Made by a program: the position numbers and the translations under genes
Origin: JACOND01 sp051011135
GTDB lineage: Bacteria; Bdellovibrionota; Bdellovibrionia; Bdellovibrionales; UBA1609
Direction: 5' to 3'
Length of the DNA stretch: 64,000 nucleotides
NCBI GenBank assembly: GCA_051011135.1
Contig: JBPCUO010000056.1
Coordinates: 46,866 to 110,865, forward strand
Notes under the pieces: generated by a model
Database searches by the model: none
What the model saw: only the letters and a program-made list of their open reading frames with translations
What the model was told of the DNA's origin: nothing
In this document: positions 35,424 to 43,727 of the stretch, in pieces
Layout: the number at the start of each line of letters is the position of its first letter
How positions within the stretch are numbered: position 1 is the stretch's first letter

Positions 35424-35470
35424 ATTTAATTAAGTTTAGATACTTATTAATAATTATTATTTTAGCAAAA

Positions 35471-35562
35471 TGGCGGAGAGAGAGGGATTCGAACCCTCGG
35501 TACGGTATAACCCGCACGGCTATTTAGCAAACAGCTGGTTTCAGCCTCTCACCCATCTCTCC
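35471..35562 (-). tRNA. tRNA-Ser(GCU)
   Basis: Read on the minus strand: acceptor stem GGAGAGA/TCTCTCC with discriminator G and encoded CCA, anticodon arm GCTGT-TTGCTAA-ATAGC (anticodon GCU), a long class-II variable arm and GGTTCGAATCC T-arm. 92 nt. It lies 8 nt downstream of the stop of the ankyrin gene on the same strand, so it is probably processed from that transcript. Confidence 0.97.
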
Positions 35563-35570
35563 AATATAAA

Positions 35571-36179
35571 TTAAGGTCTTGATAATTTTTGTTTTGGCTT
35601 TAATAAAGAAGAAATAAAACTACTCCTACATTTCTTTTTATGCTTTTTAAAATTTGATACCTTCCAACTAGATATATGTTTCAATTTTAAATTTCGCTTG
35701 TTATTAATAATCTCAAGTGGTCTTTTACTTTCCATTATCTCAGCCACCTCTCTAGGGTTTATCCCAGCATAGGAATCTTTATTTATATTAGCTCCTTGAT
35801 CAAGAAGTAATTCAATGACCTTTTCAGCATATTCACTAATCTCTTTTTCTTCGGTCAATTTATAAAGAACAATATGTAAAGGAGTATATTTATTATGAGC
35901 AGTTCGCTTATTCACTTTTGCTCCATATTGCAAAAGAGTATTTACAAGATTTAAATAATCAGGTGATGCTTCAGATATAAGACTAGCTACAGTATGAAGA
36001 GGAGCCCAACCATCATTGACAGTATTCATATTTACATACTTACCTTTTGATCTTTGAATCATCAAAACAGCAGATTTAAAATCTTTGTTAAAAATAGCTT
36101 CTTCAAAATCGATAAAATTATCCGCTTGTAAAAAAATAGGGAAAAATAGGAAAAATAGGAGGCAGAACTTGATTTTCAT
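35571..36179 (-). CDS. exported ankyrin-repeat protein, divergent repeats
   Basis: 202 residues with a signal peptide (MKIKFCLLFFLFFPIFLQA). About four degenerate ankyrin repeats follow: DFEEAIFNKDFKSAVLMIQ, GWAPLHTVASLISEASPDYL, YTPLHIVLYKLTEEKEISEY and GINPREVAEIME, with inserted loops that lengthen two of them. The last 45 residues are very basic (KHKKKCRSSFISSLLKPKQK). Unlike the neighbouring ankyrin gene its repeats are old and divergent. It is directly followed (8 nt) by tRNA-Ser(GCU). No function can be assigned beyond protein binding. Confidence 0.82.
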   Translation of the reverse strand: MKIKFCLLFFLFFPIFLQADNFIDFEEAIFNKDFKSAVLMIQRSKGKYVNMNTVNDGWAPLHTVASLISEASPDYLNLVNTLLQYGAKVNKRTAHNKYTPLHIVLYKLTEEKEISEYAEKVIELLLDQGANINKDSYAGINPREVAEIMESKRPLEIINNKRNLKLKHISSWKVSNFKKHKKKCRSSFISSLLKPKQKLSRP

Positions 36180-36306
36180 AAGATATACGAAATACCACTA
36201 AATGATAAAAACCAGTAGAAAAAAATGATAAAATAAATAAAAATCTTAAATATTTAAAAATTAAGGACAAAAATAGAAAAATTTTATAAAGTTTGTTTTA
36301 AAATAT

Positions 36307-36383
36307 GCGCCCGTAGCTCAATTGGATAGAGTGTCTGACTACGGATCAGAAGGTTAGGGGTTCAACTCCTCTCGGGCGCGCCA
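36307..36383 (+). tRNA. tRNA-Arg(ACG)
   Basis: Acceptor stem GCGCCCG/CGGGCGC, discriminator G, encoded CCA; anticodon arm TCTGA-CTACGGA-TCAGA gives anticodon ACG (wobble A likely becomes inosine by TadA). 77 nt. A TATAAA box at 36285-36290 lies 16 nt upstream and is the probable -10 element. Confidence 0.97.
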
Positions 36384-36403
36384 TTTATCTTGTAAAAATT
36401 GAA

Positions 36404-36919
36404 TTATTTTAAAGGAATTCTTCTTACTGAAATAACTTGATAATTCTCATCTAAAGTTACTTCATAGCCATCTTCTCTAGCATTTTTTACTAAAGATTCC
36501 GCCCGCTCTTTGGTTAAAACTTCATAACCCGCATTTAAGAATTGGTAGTGTTGATTTTCTAAATTTTCTTCTAAATTTGTTTTTTTACGCTTTTGTCCTG
36601 TTTTATCTTCAAGATCTTTAAGTAGCTCTTGCTCATATTCTTTTTGAAACTCCTTTTCTAACTGATCTTCTATAGAGAAAGAAGATTTCTTATTTTTTTT
36701 CAATTTATCTTTCCATGGAGCAGAAACAGAAACGCTAGAATAGTCTTCACTTTTTTTATCTAATAAAAAATCTTCAGCATATTCTAGTTCTTCTTGTGAA
36801 AAATTTGCAATATTTCTAAAACCAGAAGAAGGCAATAAATACCAAGCTAATAAAAGAAATAGAAATAGAAAACTTAAAGCCAAAAAAATATTTTTTTTAG
36901 AAGTCATTAGTTTTTTCAT
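36404..36919 (-). CDS. membrane-anchored protein of unknown function
   Basis: Not recognised. 171 residues: a cytoplasmic basic start (MKKLMTSKKN), one transmembrane segment (about residues 11-28), then a charged, helix-rich region (60-125, Lys/Glu-rich, with DQLEKEFQKEYEQELLKDLE, probably coiled coil) and a short C-terminal domain (AGYEVLTKERAESLVKNARE, GYEVTLDENYQVISVRRIP) that looks like a small alpha/beta fold. Probably a type II inner-membrane protein with a periplasmic domain. It lies between tRNA-Arg and the glutamate-synthase-like gene, 55 nt after the latter, and may be in its operon. Confidence 0.7.
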   Translation of the reverse strand: MKKLMTSKKNIFLALSFLFLFLLLAWYLLPSSGFRNIANFSQEELEYAEDFLLDKKSEDYSSVSVSAPWKDKLKKNKKSSFSIEDQLEKEFQKEYEQELLKDLEDKTGQKRKKTNLEENLENQHYQFLNAGYEVLTKERAESLVKNAREDGYEVTLDENYQVISVRRIPLK

Positions 36920-36974
36920 ATATTACATTATCGGAAAATCCAGCATCTTTCTTTAGAGAATTTTTAATTCCAAT

Positions 36975-38438
36975 TTAAAGTTGTATAATATGATTTTTTT
37001 GAAGCTCTTTAAAAGATTTTAACCCTAAAGCTCCTACCAATTCATAATGAGATTCTACCAGATGATCAACATAGTTTTTGACTCTCTCTGATTTTTTTTC
37101 AATATCTAAACCCCGTGTAAATCTTTTAGAATGGGTTGTAATTCCTGTAGGGCATTGATTCGTATGGCATCTTAATGCTTGAATACAACCTAAGGCTAAT
37201 AAAAAACCTCTTGCTGTATAGATAGCATCCGCTCCTAAGCCTAAAACCATGATTTGTTTACCAGAATTAATGAGCTTTCCGGCACACAAAATTTTAAATT
37301 GATTTCTAATATTGAGATCTTGTAATAAGTTTTCTACAACTTTTAAAGAGGTTACTAAAGGATATCCTAAATCATCCATAAAAGTTTTAGGAGCAGCTCC
37401 TGTTCCTCCTTCGGAGCCATCAATAGATAAATAGTCAGGAAAAATATTTGCTTTTTTCATAGTCGTAAATAACTCTTTTAATTCCTCTACATTTCCTAAA
37501 CAAAATTTTACCCCAACAGGTAGGCCACTGATCTCTTGAATATTTTTTATAAAATGAACTGTCGAAAGAGAATCTTTACATTCTAAATGTCTTGCGGGAG
37601 AGAAAACATCCTGCCCTAAAGGAATATTTCTTAATTCTGCGATTTCTTTTGTAATTTTTTCTTTAGGTAACCAACCTCCTTTTCCGGGTTTGCCGCCTTG
37701 AGAAAATTTGATTTCGATCATTTTAACTTCAGGTAAATCAGAAATAGACTTTAATTTATCCGGATCCAAGCTTCCATCTTCTTTTCTAACTCCAAATTTT
37801 GCTGTCCCTATTTGAAAAATCAGATCTGCCCCCTCCATTAAGTGATATTTAGGGTAGCCTCCCTCTCCTGTATTGATTGGTATCTTTGATTTTCTAGCTC
37901 CTCGAGAAAGAGCACGAACTGCATTTTCACCTAAAGATCCAAAACTCATTCCTCCAATAAGAACAGGTTTGGTAATTCTATATTTTGTTTTTAAATTTCT
38001 TTCCTCTCCAAAACAAAGAGAAAAATCCTCGATTTTTTCTGTATAAGGAAAAAAGGAGTGTTTTAATTTTAGCTCAGTAGAATCAAAATTTAAAAGGGAA
38101 CCAAAAGAAGATGCTGTATCTTCATTTTTAGCTTTTTTATAAACATCTGATCTTTCTGTTCTATTAAATGGTTTTTCCTCTACATCAGAAGCATAAAGAT
38201 ATTGGCGAAATTCAGGGCCTATCCCCTCTAAAAAATATCTTAACAAAGCTAATAATCCAAAATTACAAAGTAAAGTATGGCGTTTTTGTAAGAGACGAAA
38301 AGACCAATCTATGACTAAAATCACAAAAAAACCTGCACTCCAATAAATATAATCAGGAAATGGAATCAAACTTATTAATAGTAATGTAGGTAGTAGAAAT
38401 TTAATAAAAGTATCTAGCTTTTCAATTTTAAAAGAAAT
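36975..38438 (-). CDS. FMN-binding glutamate-synthase-domain membrane protein (YerD type), probable ATT start
   Basis: Carries the FMN/[3Fe-4S] synthase domain of GltB without the glutaminase domain: IGGMSFGSLGENAVRALSRG, KFSQGGKPGKGGWLP, SIDGSEGGTGAAP, GADAIYTARGFLLALGC and the cluster cysteines in GCIQALRCHTNQCPTGI. The reaction is unknown; it lacks an ammonia-producing partner. Family members usually have two N-terminal membrane helices before the LLQKRHTLLCNF-type motif. The first conventional start (TTG 38369) falls inside the first helix and has no ribosome site. Upstream codons from ATT 38438 add SFKIEKLDTFIKFLLPTLLL, completing that helix, and GAGGGGGG lies 4 nt before this ATT. I propose ATT initiation (487 aa). 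Confidence 0.85.
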   Translation of the reverse strand: MSFKIEKLDTFIKFLLPTLLLISLIPFPDYIYWSAGFFVILVIDWSFRLLQKRHTLLCNFGLLALLRYFLEGIGPEFRQYLYASDVEEKPFNRTERSDVYKKAKNEDTASSFGSLLNFDSTELKLKHSFFPYTEKIEDFSLCFGEERNLKTKYRITKPVLIGGMSFGSLGENAVRALSRGARKSKIPINTGEGGYPKYHLMEGADLIFQIGTAKFGVRKEDGSLDPDKLKSISDLPEVKMIEIKFSQGGKPGKGGWLPKEKITKEIAELRNIPLGQDVFSPARHLECKDSLSTVHFIKNIQEISGLPVGVKFCLGNVEELKELFTTMKKANIFPDYLSIDGSEGGTGAAPKTFMDDLGYPLVTSLKVVENLLQDLNIRNQFKILCAGKLINSGKQIMVLGLGADAIYTARGFLLALGCIQALRCHTNQCPTGITTHSKRFTRGLDIEKKSERVKNYVDHLVESHYELVGALGLKSFKELQKNHIIQL

Positions 38439-38524
38439 AAAACCCCCCTCTTAGCTTGTATGATATCAAGTTCAATCTTATTAAAAAAGTCTTTCTTTTA
38501 GTTTTTTTTAATCATAATAAAAAT

Positions 38525-38659
38525 ATGAAAATAATAGGACTTATTATAACCCTTGGTTTCGTTTTTTTAATAACTCTTGTTTTTTTAAAAAATGATCCAA
38601 AGTGCTTGAAAAAAACCACTAAAAAGCTCATACAACTTTCTTCGTTCTTTTCTCTTTAG
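38525..38659 (+). CDS. possible 44-residue membrane peptide
   Basis: In the 38439-38710 stretch, which otherwise shows nothing, an ATG at 38525 begins a short frame with one membrane segment (MKIIGLIITLGFVFLITLVF) and a basic tail (KKTTKKLIQL). The frame is also open from ATG 38456. No Shine-Dalgarno sequence is visible for either, so this may not be expressed. Confidence 0.3.
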   Translation: MKIIGLIITLGFVFLITLVFLKNDPKCLKKTTKKLIQLSSFFSL

Positions 38660-38710
38660 TTACTTAAAAAATAACTTGATTTTAAATTTAAAAACAATAA
38701 AGGTGAATTC

Positions 38711-38956
38711 ATGTTCTCAAAATTCTTTTCCAAAAAAAGTAACAGAAAAGATCTCATCTTTTTAATGATACAAGTTCATTTATTAATTATTATTTTAATA
38801 GGAGTTTTATGGTCTATATTCCGCCTAAATCAAGAAACCCCTTCTTTTTTTAAATTATTTTTCTCATCAGAAATCTCGAGGCAAAACACTCTTGAGAAAT
38901 CCACCCCCAGAGGCGGCCTTCCTGCTCATCAAAGATCCTCTTTTGAAAAAAAATAA
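38711..38956 (+). CDS. small single-span membrane protein
   Basis: Not recognised. 81 residues: basic cytoplasmic start (MFSKFFSKKSNRKD), one transmembrane helix (about residues 16-36, LIFLMIQVHLLIIILIGVLW), then a polar tail with TPRGGLPAHQRSS. An AAAGGTG ribosome site 7 nt before the ATG supports translation. It precedes the tRNA-Asn gene by 62 nt. Possibly partnered with the other small membrane proteins nearby, but there is no evidence for a function. Confidence 0.6.
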   Translation: MFSKFFSKKSNRKDLIFLMIQVHLLIIILIGVLWSIFRLNQETPSFFKLFFSSEISRQNTLEKSTPRGGLPAHQRSSFEKK

Positions 38957-38978
38957 GCCTAAAAAACATATCAAACTC

Positions 38979-39007
38979 TTGAAAATCAATTTAGTTCTAT
39001 ATAGGAT
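38979..39007 (+). promoter_or_regulatory. promoter of tRNA-Asn
   Basis: TTGAAA (38979-38984), 17-bp spacer, TAGGAT (39002-39007), 11 nt before the mature tRNA 5' end. Sequence and spacing fit a sigma70 promoter. Confidence 0.55.
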
Positions 39008-39018
39008 AGATTTCATTA

Positions 39019-39094
39019 TCAGGCGTAGCTCAGTCGGTAGAGCAAGTGGCTGTTAACCACTGGGTCGGGGGTTCGAATCCCTCCGCCTGAGCCA
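39019..39094 (+). tRNA. tRNA-Asn(GUU)
   Basis: Acceptor TCAGGCG/CGCCTGA, discriminator G, encoded CCA; anticodon arm GTGG-CTGTTAA-CCAC gives GUU. 76 nt. Convergent with tRNA-Ser(UGA), 22 nt away. With gatCAB in the same genome, this tRNA may be charged through Asp-tRNA-Asn, but that depends on the AspRS type. Confidence 0.97.
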
Positions 39095-39116
39095 TTTTAT
39101 GATGGCCAGGTCTTAA

Positions 39117-39206
39117 TGGCGGAGAGGGAGGGATTTGAACCCCCGAGACCCGTAAAGGCCTGCCGGTTTTCAAGACCGGTGCAATCAACCGCTCTGCCAC
39201 CTCTCC
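39117..39206 (-). tRNA. tRNA-Ser(UGA)
   Basis: Minus strand: acceptor GGAGAGG/CCTCTCC-type pairing with encoded CCA, anticodon arm CCGGT-CTTGAAA-ACCGG (anticodon UGA), long variable arm, GGTTCAAATCC T-arm. 90 nt. It lies 9 nt downstream of the stop of a 96-aa membrane protein gene on the same strand. Confidence 0.97.
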
Positions 39207-39215
39207 TATAATTTT

Positions 39216-39506
39216 TTATGAATGATAAGCCCACAAAATATATAATCTTAGTAAAAATGCTAAAACTATAAGAAATACATCTATACTCAAAGTAACCAAA
39301 AATCCACTGCTTTTTACGAGATATAAAAAAGATATTGTTACAGAAATCATAACAAAAACAAATGAAAAAATTCCATATTTAATTAACTCTTGGCCTATTA
39401 AGGCTATAACATAAGCCACTGCTAAAGCAGATAGAGTTTTTATCACTCTTAAAAAAAAGATTTTTAGTTTTGTTTTGTCATCAAACATTCTTAAGTATTC
39501 TTTCAA
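39216..39506 (-). CDS. small membrane protein of unknown function
   Basis: Not recognised. 96 residues with three hydrophobic segments (about 25-43, 47-66 and 70-92) after a charged N-terminus (MKEYLRMFDDKTKLK). ATG 39506 or 39488 (MFDDKTK) could be the start; neither has a clear ribosome site. It is 21 nt downstream of the GYF-TPR gene and immediately upstream of tRNA-Ser(UGA), so all three may share a transcript. Confidence 0.6.
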   Translation of the reverse strand: MKEYLRMFDDKTKLKIFFLRVIKTLSALAVAYVIALIGQELIKYGIFSFVFVMISVTISFLYLVKSSGFLVTLSIDVFLIVLAFLLRLYILWAYHS

Positions 39507-39527
39507 AAAAAAATTAATTTGTCATTC

Positions 39528-42398
39528 TTATTTTAACATATAGCTTTCTAAGCGTTTTTGAATTTGATTTCGATCAGAAGCAGAAGGATCAAGAGAAAAA
39601 TAAGTCTCATATACTTTTTGAGCTTTTTTATATTCCCCTTTTGCTTCATAAATTCTACCTAATTCCTTGTAAATTTCTGGATAACCTGAGGTTCCTTCTG
39701 CCTGAGTGATTTGATTAGCGATTTGTAAAGCAGAATCAAAATCTCCAGAACCTCTATAACAAGAAATAAGTTCTATATAATATTTAATATTTTTATTTTG
39801 TAATCGAATAGCTTTTTGATAAGACTTAGCACAAAGTTCATAATTTCCACGCTTTCTATCTAAAGTATTAGAAGCTGATAAAGCTTTCTTTTTATAAATA
39901 TCTCCTTGCAAGGTATACACCAAAGATAAGCTAGGATTTTTTTGAGATTCCGTTTTAGCAAATTCTAAAGCTCTATTTAAGTTATCATCTCCACCTTGTA
40001 AAAAATTGGTACGACCCATATAGTAATGAATCAATGGATAATTAGAATTAAGCCTTAACACTCTTTGATAATGATTTTCTGCTTGTTGGTATTCTTTTCT
40101 GTCCATATAAATTAAACCCATATAAAACAAAGGCTCTGGATCAGAAATATCTAATAAAGAAGATTTTAAAAGATATTGTATTGCTTTTTCATGCTTATCT
40201 TTATCACCCTCTCTTTTTGCTAAAAAACCATAACAACGACCTAAATACATATAAGCTATTTTAGATTCAGGATAATTTTTTGTAATAAATAAAAAAATAT
40301 TTAAAGCCTCTTCATATTTTTCATCCTCAAAATAATACTCACCTAAAGCTTGAGGATATTCGATCACTAAAGGAAATTTCTTCATAAGTTCTCTTAAATA
40401 CTTTTCACCTCGAGTAAAACCATAAGCAGAACCCATCGCTAAAGAATAACCTATTTGAGCCGGAATACTATTGATGTCTTCTTCTATAGATCGTTTAGCA
40501 TAGAGGTAAGCTTTGTTATAATCTCCTATAGCTCTATAAGATTTATTTAAAAGAACATACAAACCAACATCTGAATTATAAAACTTTAAAGCTCGCTCTC
40601 CATAACTGATAGCAGCCTTATATTGCTTTTGACGAAAAGATAATAAAGAATAAGCTTTAAAAATTTCATAACTATTAGGATTTTGTCTTTGTGCTATATT
40701 CAAAATCTCTAAAGCACTTTTAAATTCATATTTTGAAGATAGATAATCCACTAATAAAAAATAAGCTTCTACAATTTTAGCATCTGCTTTAATAGCTTTT
40801 TTTAACCATTGAATAGCTTTTCCAGAAACCTTAGATTGCCATAGGCATTTTGCAATTCTTATAGCCGCCAAAGCACTCTTTTGAGGAACAGAGTTATAAG
40901 CTTTTTCATAATATTTGATAGCTTCTTCACAATTTCCCTTACTGACTAAAATATCTCCTTGATAAATAAGTTGCCTTGTTTGAATTTGAGTCTTATTTAA
41001 ATCTCCTGCACTTCCTAATCGCGTAATCAAAACTGTCAATTCGTTATCTGATGGATTTAAAGCGTAAGCTTTTTTTGCATAAAATAAAGCTTCTCTATTG
41101 TCTTGTTGTTTAAGATAAATCTCTTTAAGAGTTTGATAAGACTCTAATAAAATTTGAGGATCTATAACCTCTGATAAATTGGATAAATATTGTTTTAATA
41201 TTTTTTCACTTCTGGATATTTTTTTCAAATGTTTATACTCTAAAATTCCCAATCTCAAATTTGCTGAAATTTGTTTGGGATATATTTTTAAAACTTTTTG
41301 ATAGGTTCTTATTGCTTGATTGTAATTCTTTTTTTCATAATACATTTGAGCATCTAGCATATAGGGAGCGATCCATTTAGGAGATAAGTTATAAAGGGCT
41401 CGAATATAATTTCTAGCTTCATTATGGCGATTTAAACCTTTAAAAGCTTTGGCTTTTAAATAATAAAAAAAGATGGGACTTTCTTTATTAAGAGCATTCA
41501 AAGAGCTCTCAGAAACCAGTAAAGATTTTTTATATTTATTATCTATAAGCGCTTTAACGCTATTACAAGCTCCAGAATAAATACCTCCTCTATTTATTTT
41601 ATTAATTTGATTCAAAGTTTTAGATAAAGCTTGTCTATCTTTTGTATCTTGATAAGCAAAAGGCCATAGTTCTAAATAGACTAAACACAAATAATAATAA
41701 GAAAAATAATCTTTTGGATTTCCTTCTAAAATTTGAACTAATTGTAATTGAGATTTTAAATAAAAAGTAATCTGATCTTTTTGATAATAAATAGCGGCTT
41801 TTTTTCTCTTATTTTCTAATTCTTCCTTAGGCCAAGGATTTCTTTTTTTCTCTATTGTAAGCAAATGAACTTGATCCTCTTTGGTGGTATTGCTTTGAAA
41901 GAAAAACACATAAAGAAAAGCACAAATAACAAATATTGCAACTAAAGGTAGCTTAATAGCTTTAAAAAGTTTTTGAAGAAATTGTGATTGCACATCTTCC
42001 ATTTCAATAATGGAATCATCTTCTTCAACAGGGTCTTCCGCTTTCTTTTTTTTAGAATGAACAGAATCGGGAAGATTTATTTTTATTTGTTTCTTTTTTG
42101 GCTTTTCTTTTTTAATAGGAATAATTAGCGTAGGTTCTATTTTGTCTTCTTCTTCCTCTTCTGAAAAATTTTCTTCCTTGTTTTTTTTATCAGTTTCTTC
42201 TTTAGAATTCATTTTTTTTAATAGAGAATCATAAAAAATATCGTAAGCAGAAATAGGTTTCCATTTACCAGAAGGATAAGAAGAGCACATTTCTTCTCCT
42301 TCAAATTTACCCTGTTTAATATAAGAAATAATCTCTTCTTTATTATAAGGGCCTGAAATGCGATTTTTTTTATCTTTAATGAGCCAAAATTTTTCCAT
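39528..42398 (-). CDS. GYF-domain, transmembrane, TPR-repeat protein
   Basis: 956 residues. Order: an N-terminal GYF_2-type domain (residues 2-58, FWLIKDKKNRISGPYNKEE with Gly16-Pro17-Tyr18), an acidic and lysine-rich cytoplasmic linker (60-145), one transmembrane segment (150-168, LPLVAIFVICAFLYVFFF) and about 780 residues of periplasmic tetratricopeptide repeats (20 or more units, for example APYMLDAQMYYEKKNYNQAI and PLFYMGLIYMDRKEYQQAE). GYF domains bind proline-rich peptides, so this could link a cytoplasmic partner to a large periplasmic scaffold. This is inference; no partner gene is adjacent. Similar architectures occur in delta-type and Bdellovibrio-like bacteria. Confidence 0.82.
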   Translation of the reverse strand: MEKFWLIKDKKNRISGPYNKEEIISYIKQGKFEGEEMCSSYPSGKWKPISAYDIFYDSLLKKMNSKEETDKKNKEENFSEEEEEDKIEPTLIIPIKKEKPKKKQIKINLPDSVHSKKKKAEDPVEEDDSIIEMEDVQSQFLQKLFKAIKLPLVAIFVICAFLYVFFFQSNTTKEDQVHLLTIEKKRNPWPKEELENKRKKAAIYYQKDQITFYLKSQLQLVQILEGNPKDYFSYYYLCLVYLELWPFAYQDTKDRQALSKTLNQINKINRGGIYSGACNSVKALIDNKYKKSLLVSESSLNALNKESPIFFYYLKAKAFKGLNRHNEARNYIRALYNLSPKWIAPYMLDAQMYYEKKNYNQAIRTYQKVLKIYPKQISANLRLGILEYKHLKKISRSEKILKQYLSNLSEVIDPQILLESYQTLKEIYLKQQDNREALFYAKKAYALNPSDNELTVLITRLGSAGDLNKTQIQTRQLIYQGDILVSKGNCEEAIKYYEKAYNSVPQKSALAAIRIAKCLWQSKVSGKAIQWLKKAIKADAKIVEAYFLLVDYLSSKYEFKSALEILNIAQRQNPNSYEIFKAYSLLSFRQKQYKAAISYGERALKFYNSDVGLYVLLNKSYRAIGDYNKAYLYAKRSIEEDINSIPAQIGYSLAMGSAYGFTRGEKYLRELMKKFPLVIEYPQALGEYYFEDEKYEEALNIFLFITKNYPESKIAYMYLGRCYGFLAKREGDKDKHEKAIQYLLKSSLLDISDPEPLFYMGLIYMDRKEYQQAENHYQRVLRLNSNYPLIHYYMGRTNFLQGGDDNLNRALEFAKTESQKNPSLSLVYTLQGDIYKKKALSASNTLDRKRGNYELCAKSYQKAIRLQNKNIKYYIELISCYRGSGDFDSALQIANQITQAEGTSGYPEIYKELGRIYEAKGEYKKAQKVYETYFSLDPSASDRNQIQKRLESYMLK

Positions 42399-42456
42399 TC
42401 ATTTCATTCTAGCAAAATTTTATAAAATTGTAAGTTTTGAAAAATAAAACGGGGTT

Positions 42457-43722
42457 TTAATCCAACCTTTCTACCTGAGCTCCTAAAGATTTCAGCTTAA
42501 TATGAAAGTCTTCATGGCCACGATCTAAGTGGAATATATCGGTTACATAAGTATCACCTTGAGCCACTAAAGCGGCTAAAATAAGCCCTGAGCTGGCTCT
42601 TAAGTCTGTAGATTTTACCATGCCTCCTTTTAAAGAAACCGGACCTTTAACAAATGCTTTATTTTGATTTTTAATTTGCACAGAGGCTTTAAGCTTATTT
42701 AATTCTTCTACATAACGAAATCGATTTTCAAAAATATTTTCTTTCAAAGAAGATTCTCCTTCGAGTTGAGTCATAAGAGCCAAAAATTGAGATTGTAAAT
42801 CTGTTGGAAATCCTGGGTACACTCCTGTTTCTATGTGGGTAGATTTTCTTAATTTTGTACCTGTCAAAGTTATAGAATCAAATTGAGTCTCACATAGAAA
42901 ACCACAATCCTCAAGTTTTGCTAAAAAACTTTTTAAATGCTCTGGACAACAATGAGTCACTTTAATTTCTCCACCTGTAATAGCTCCTGCTAATAAAAAA
43001 GTCGCGGCTTCTATACGATCTGGCATAACTTTATAATTTGAAAAAGGGGTTAATTTATCAACTCCACAGATTGTTAATTCTTTTTCTCCCGTCTCCTTAA
43101 TCAAAGCACCCATTTTTTTTAACACATTAATCAGATCAGAAACTTCAGGTTCACAAGCTCGGTTTTTAATAACTGTTTTTCCTTTTGCTAATACACTTGC
43201 CAAAATTAAATTTTCTGTACCTCCAACTGTAGGAAAATCTAAAGTAATCTCTGTTCCCTTTAATCCTTTAGGAGCTTTAGCATGAACCCAACCCTGTTCG
43301 CACACAATAGAAGCTCCCAAAGCTTCCAAGCTTTTTAAATGCAAATCCACAGGGCGCTCTCCTATTTTACAACCACCAGGAAGTGGAATTTTGACATCTT
43401 TATATCTCACTAATAAAGGGCCCAAACAAAGAAAGCTCGCCCGCATTTTTTGAACTAATTCTTTAGAAGGATGAGAATTTTTTAAATAAGAACTCTTAAT
43501 AATTAAAGCTTCTTTTTTTCTTTCATAAGAAAAGCCAATAGATTTAAGAACTTCTAAAGCTGTTGTAACATCTGTTAAATGAGGAACATTAGAAATGGTA
43601 TATTCCCCATCTGCTAAAATGGTAGAAAACAAAATAGGTAAAGTTGCATTTTTAGAGCCAGAAGCTTTAACTTCTCCTTTTAAAACAGTACCACCTTTAA
43701 TATGCATACAAGGTTTTTTCAT
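42457..43722 (-). CDS. murA: UDP-N-acetylglucosamine 1-carboxyvinyltransferase
   Basis: First committed step of peptidoglycan synthesis, adding enolpyruvate from PEP to UDP-GlcNAc. Motifs: KASGSKNATLPILFS near residue 18, MRASFLCLGPLLVR, and the active-site loop LPGGCKIGERPVDLH, with the Cys that reacts with fosfomycin. The later TGVYPGFPTDLQSQF and FENRFRYVEEL are also typical. 421 residues from ATG 43722, preceded by AGGA that overlaps the prmC stop; an in-frame ATG at 43743 lies within prmC. Last gene of the rho-prfA-prmC-murA cluster. Confidence 0.97.
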   Translation of the reverse strand: MKKPCMHIKGGTVLKGEVKASGSKNATLPILFSTILADGEYTISNVPHLTDVTTALEVLKSIGFSYERKKEALIIKSSYLKNSHPSKELVQKMRASFLCLGPLLVRYKDVKIPLPGGCKIGERPVDLHLKSLEALGASIVCEQGWVHAKAPKGLKGTEITLDFPTVGGTENLILASVLAKGKTVIKNRACEPEVSDLINVLKKMGALIKETGEKELTICGVDKLTPFSNYKVMPDRIEAATFLLAGAITGGEIKVTHCCPEHLKSFLAKLEDCGFLCETQFDSITLTGTKLRKSTHIETGVYPGFPTDLQSQFLALMTQLEGESSLKENIFENRFRYVEELNKLKASVQIKNQNKAFVKGPVSLKGGMVKSTDLRASSGLILAALVAQGDTYVTDIFHLDRGHEDFHIKLKSLGAQVERLD

Positions 43723-43727
43723 TTTTC

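Noticed and set aside
34700..36400. Genomic island with integrase at the tRNA-Ser/tRNA-Arg locus
   Set aside because: No integrase, transposase, inverted repeat or duplicated tRNA 3' end was found.
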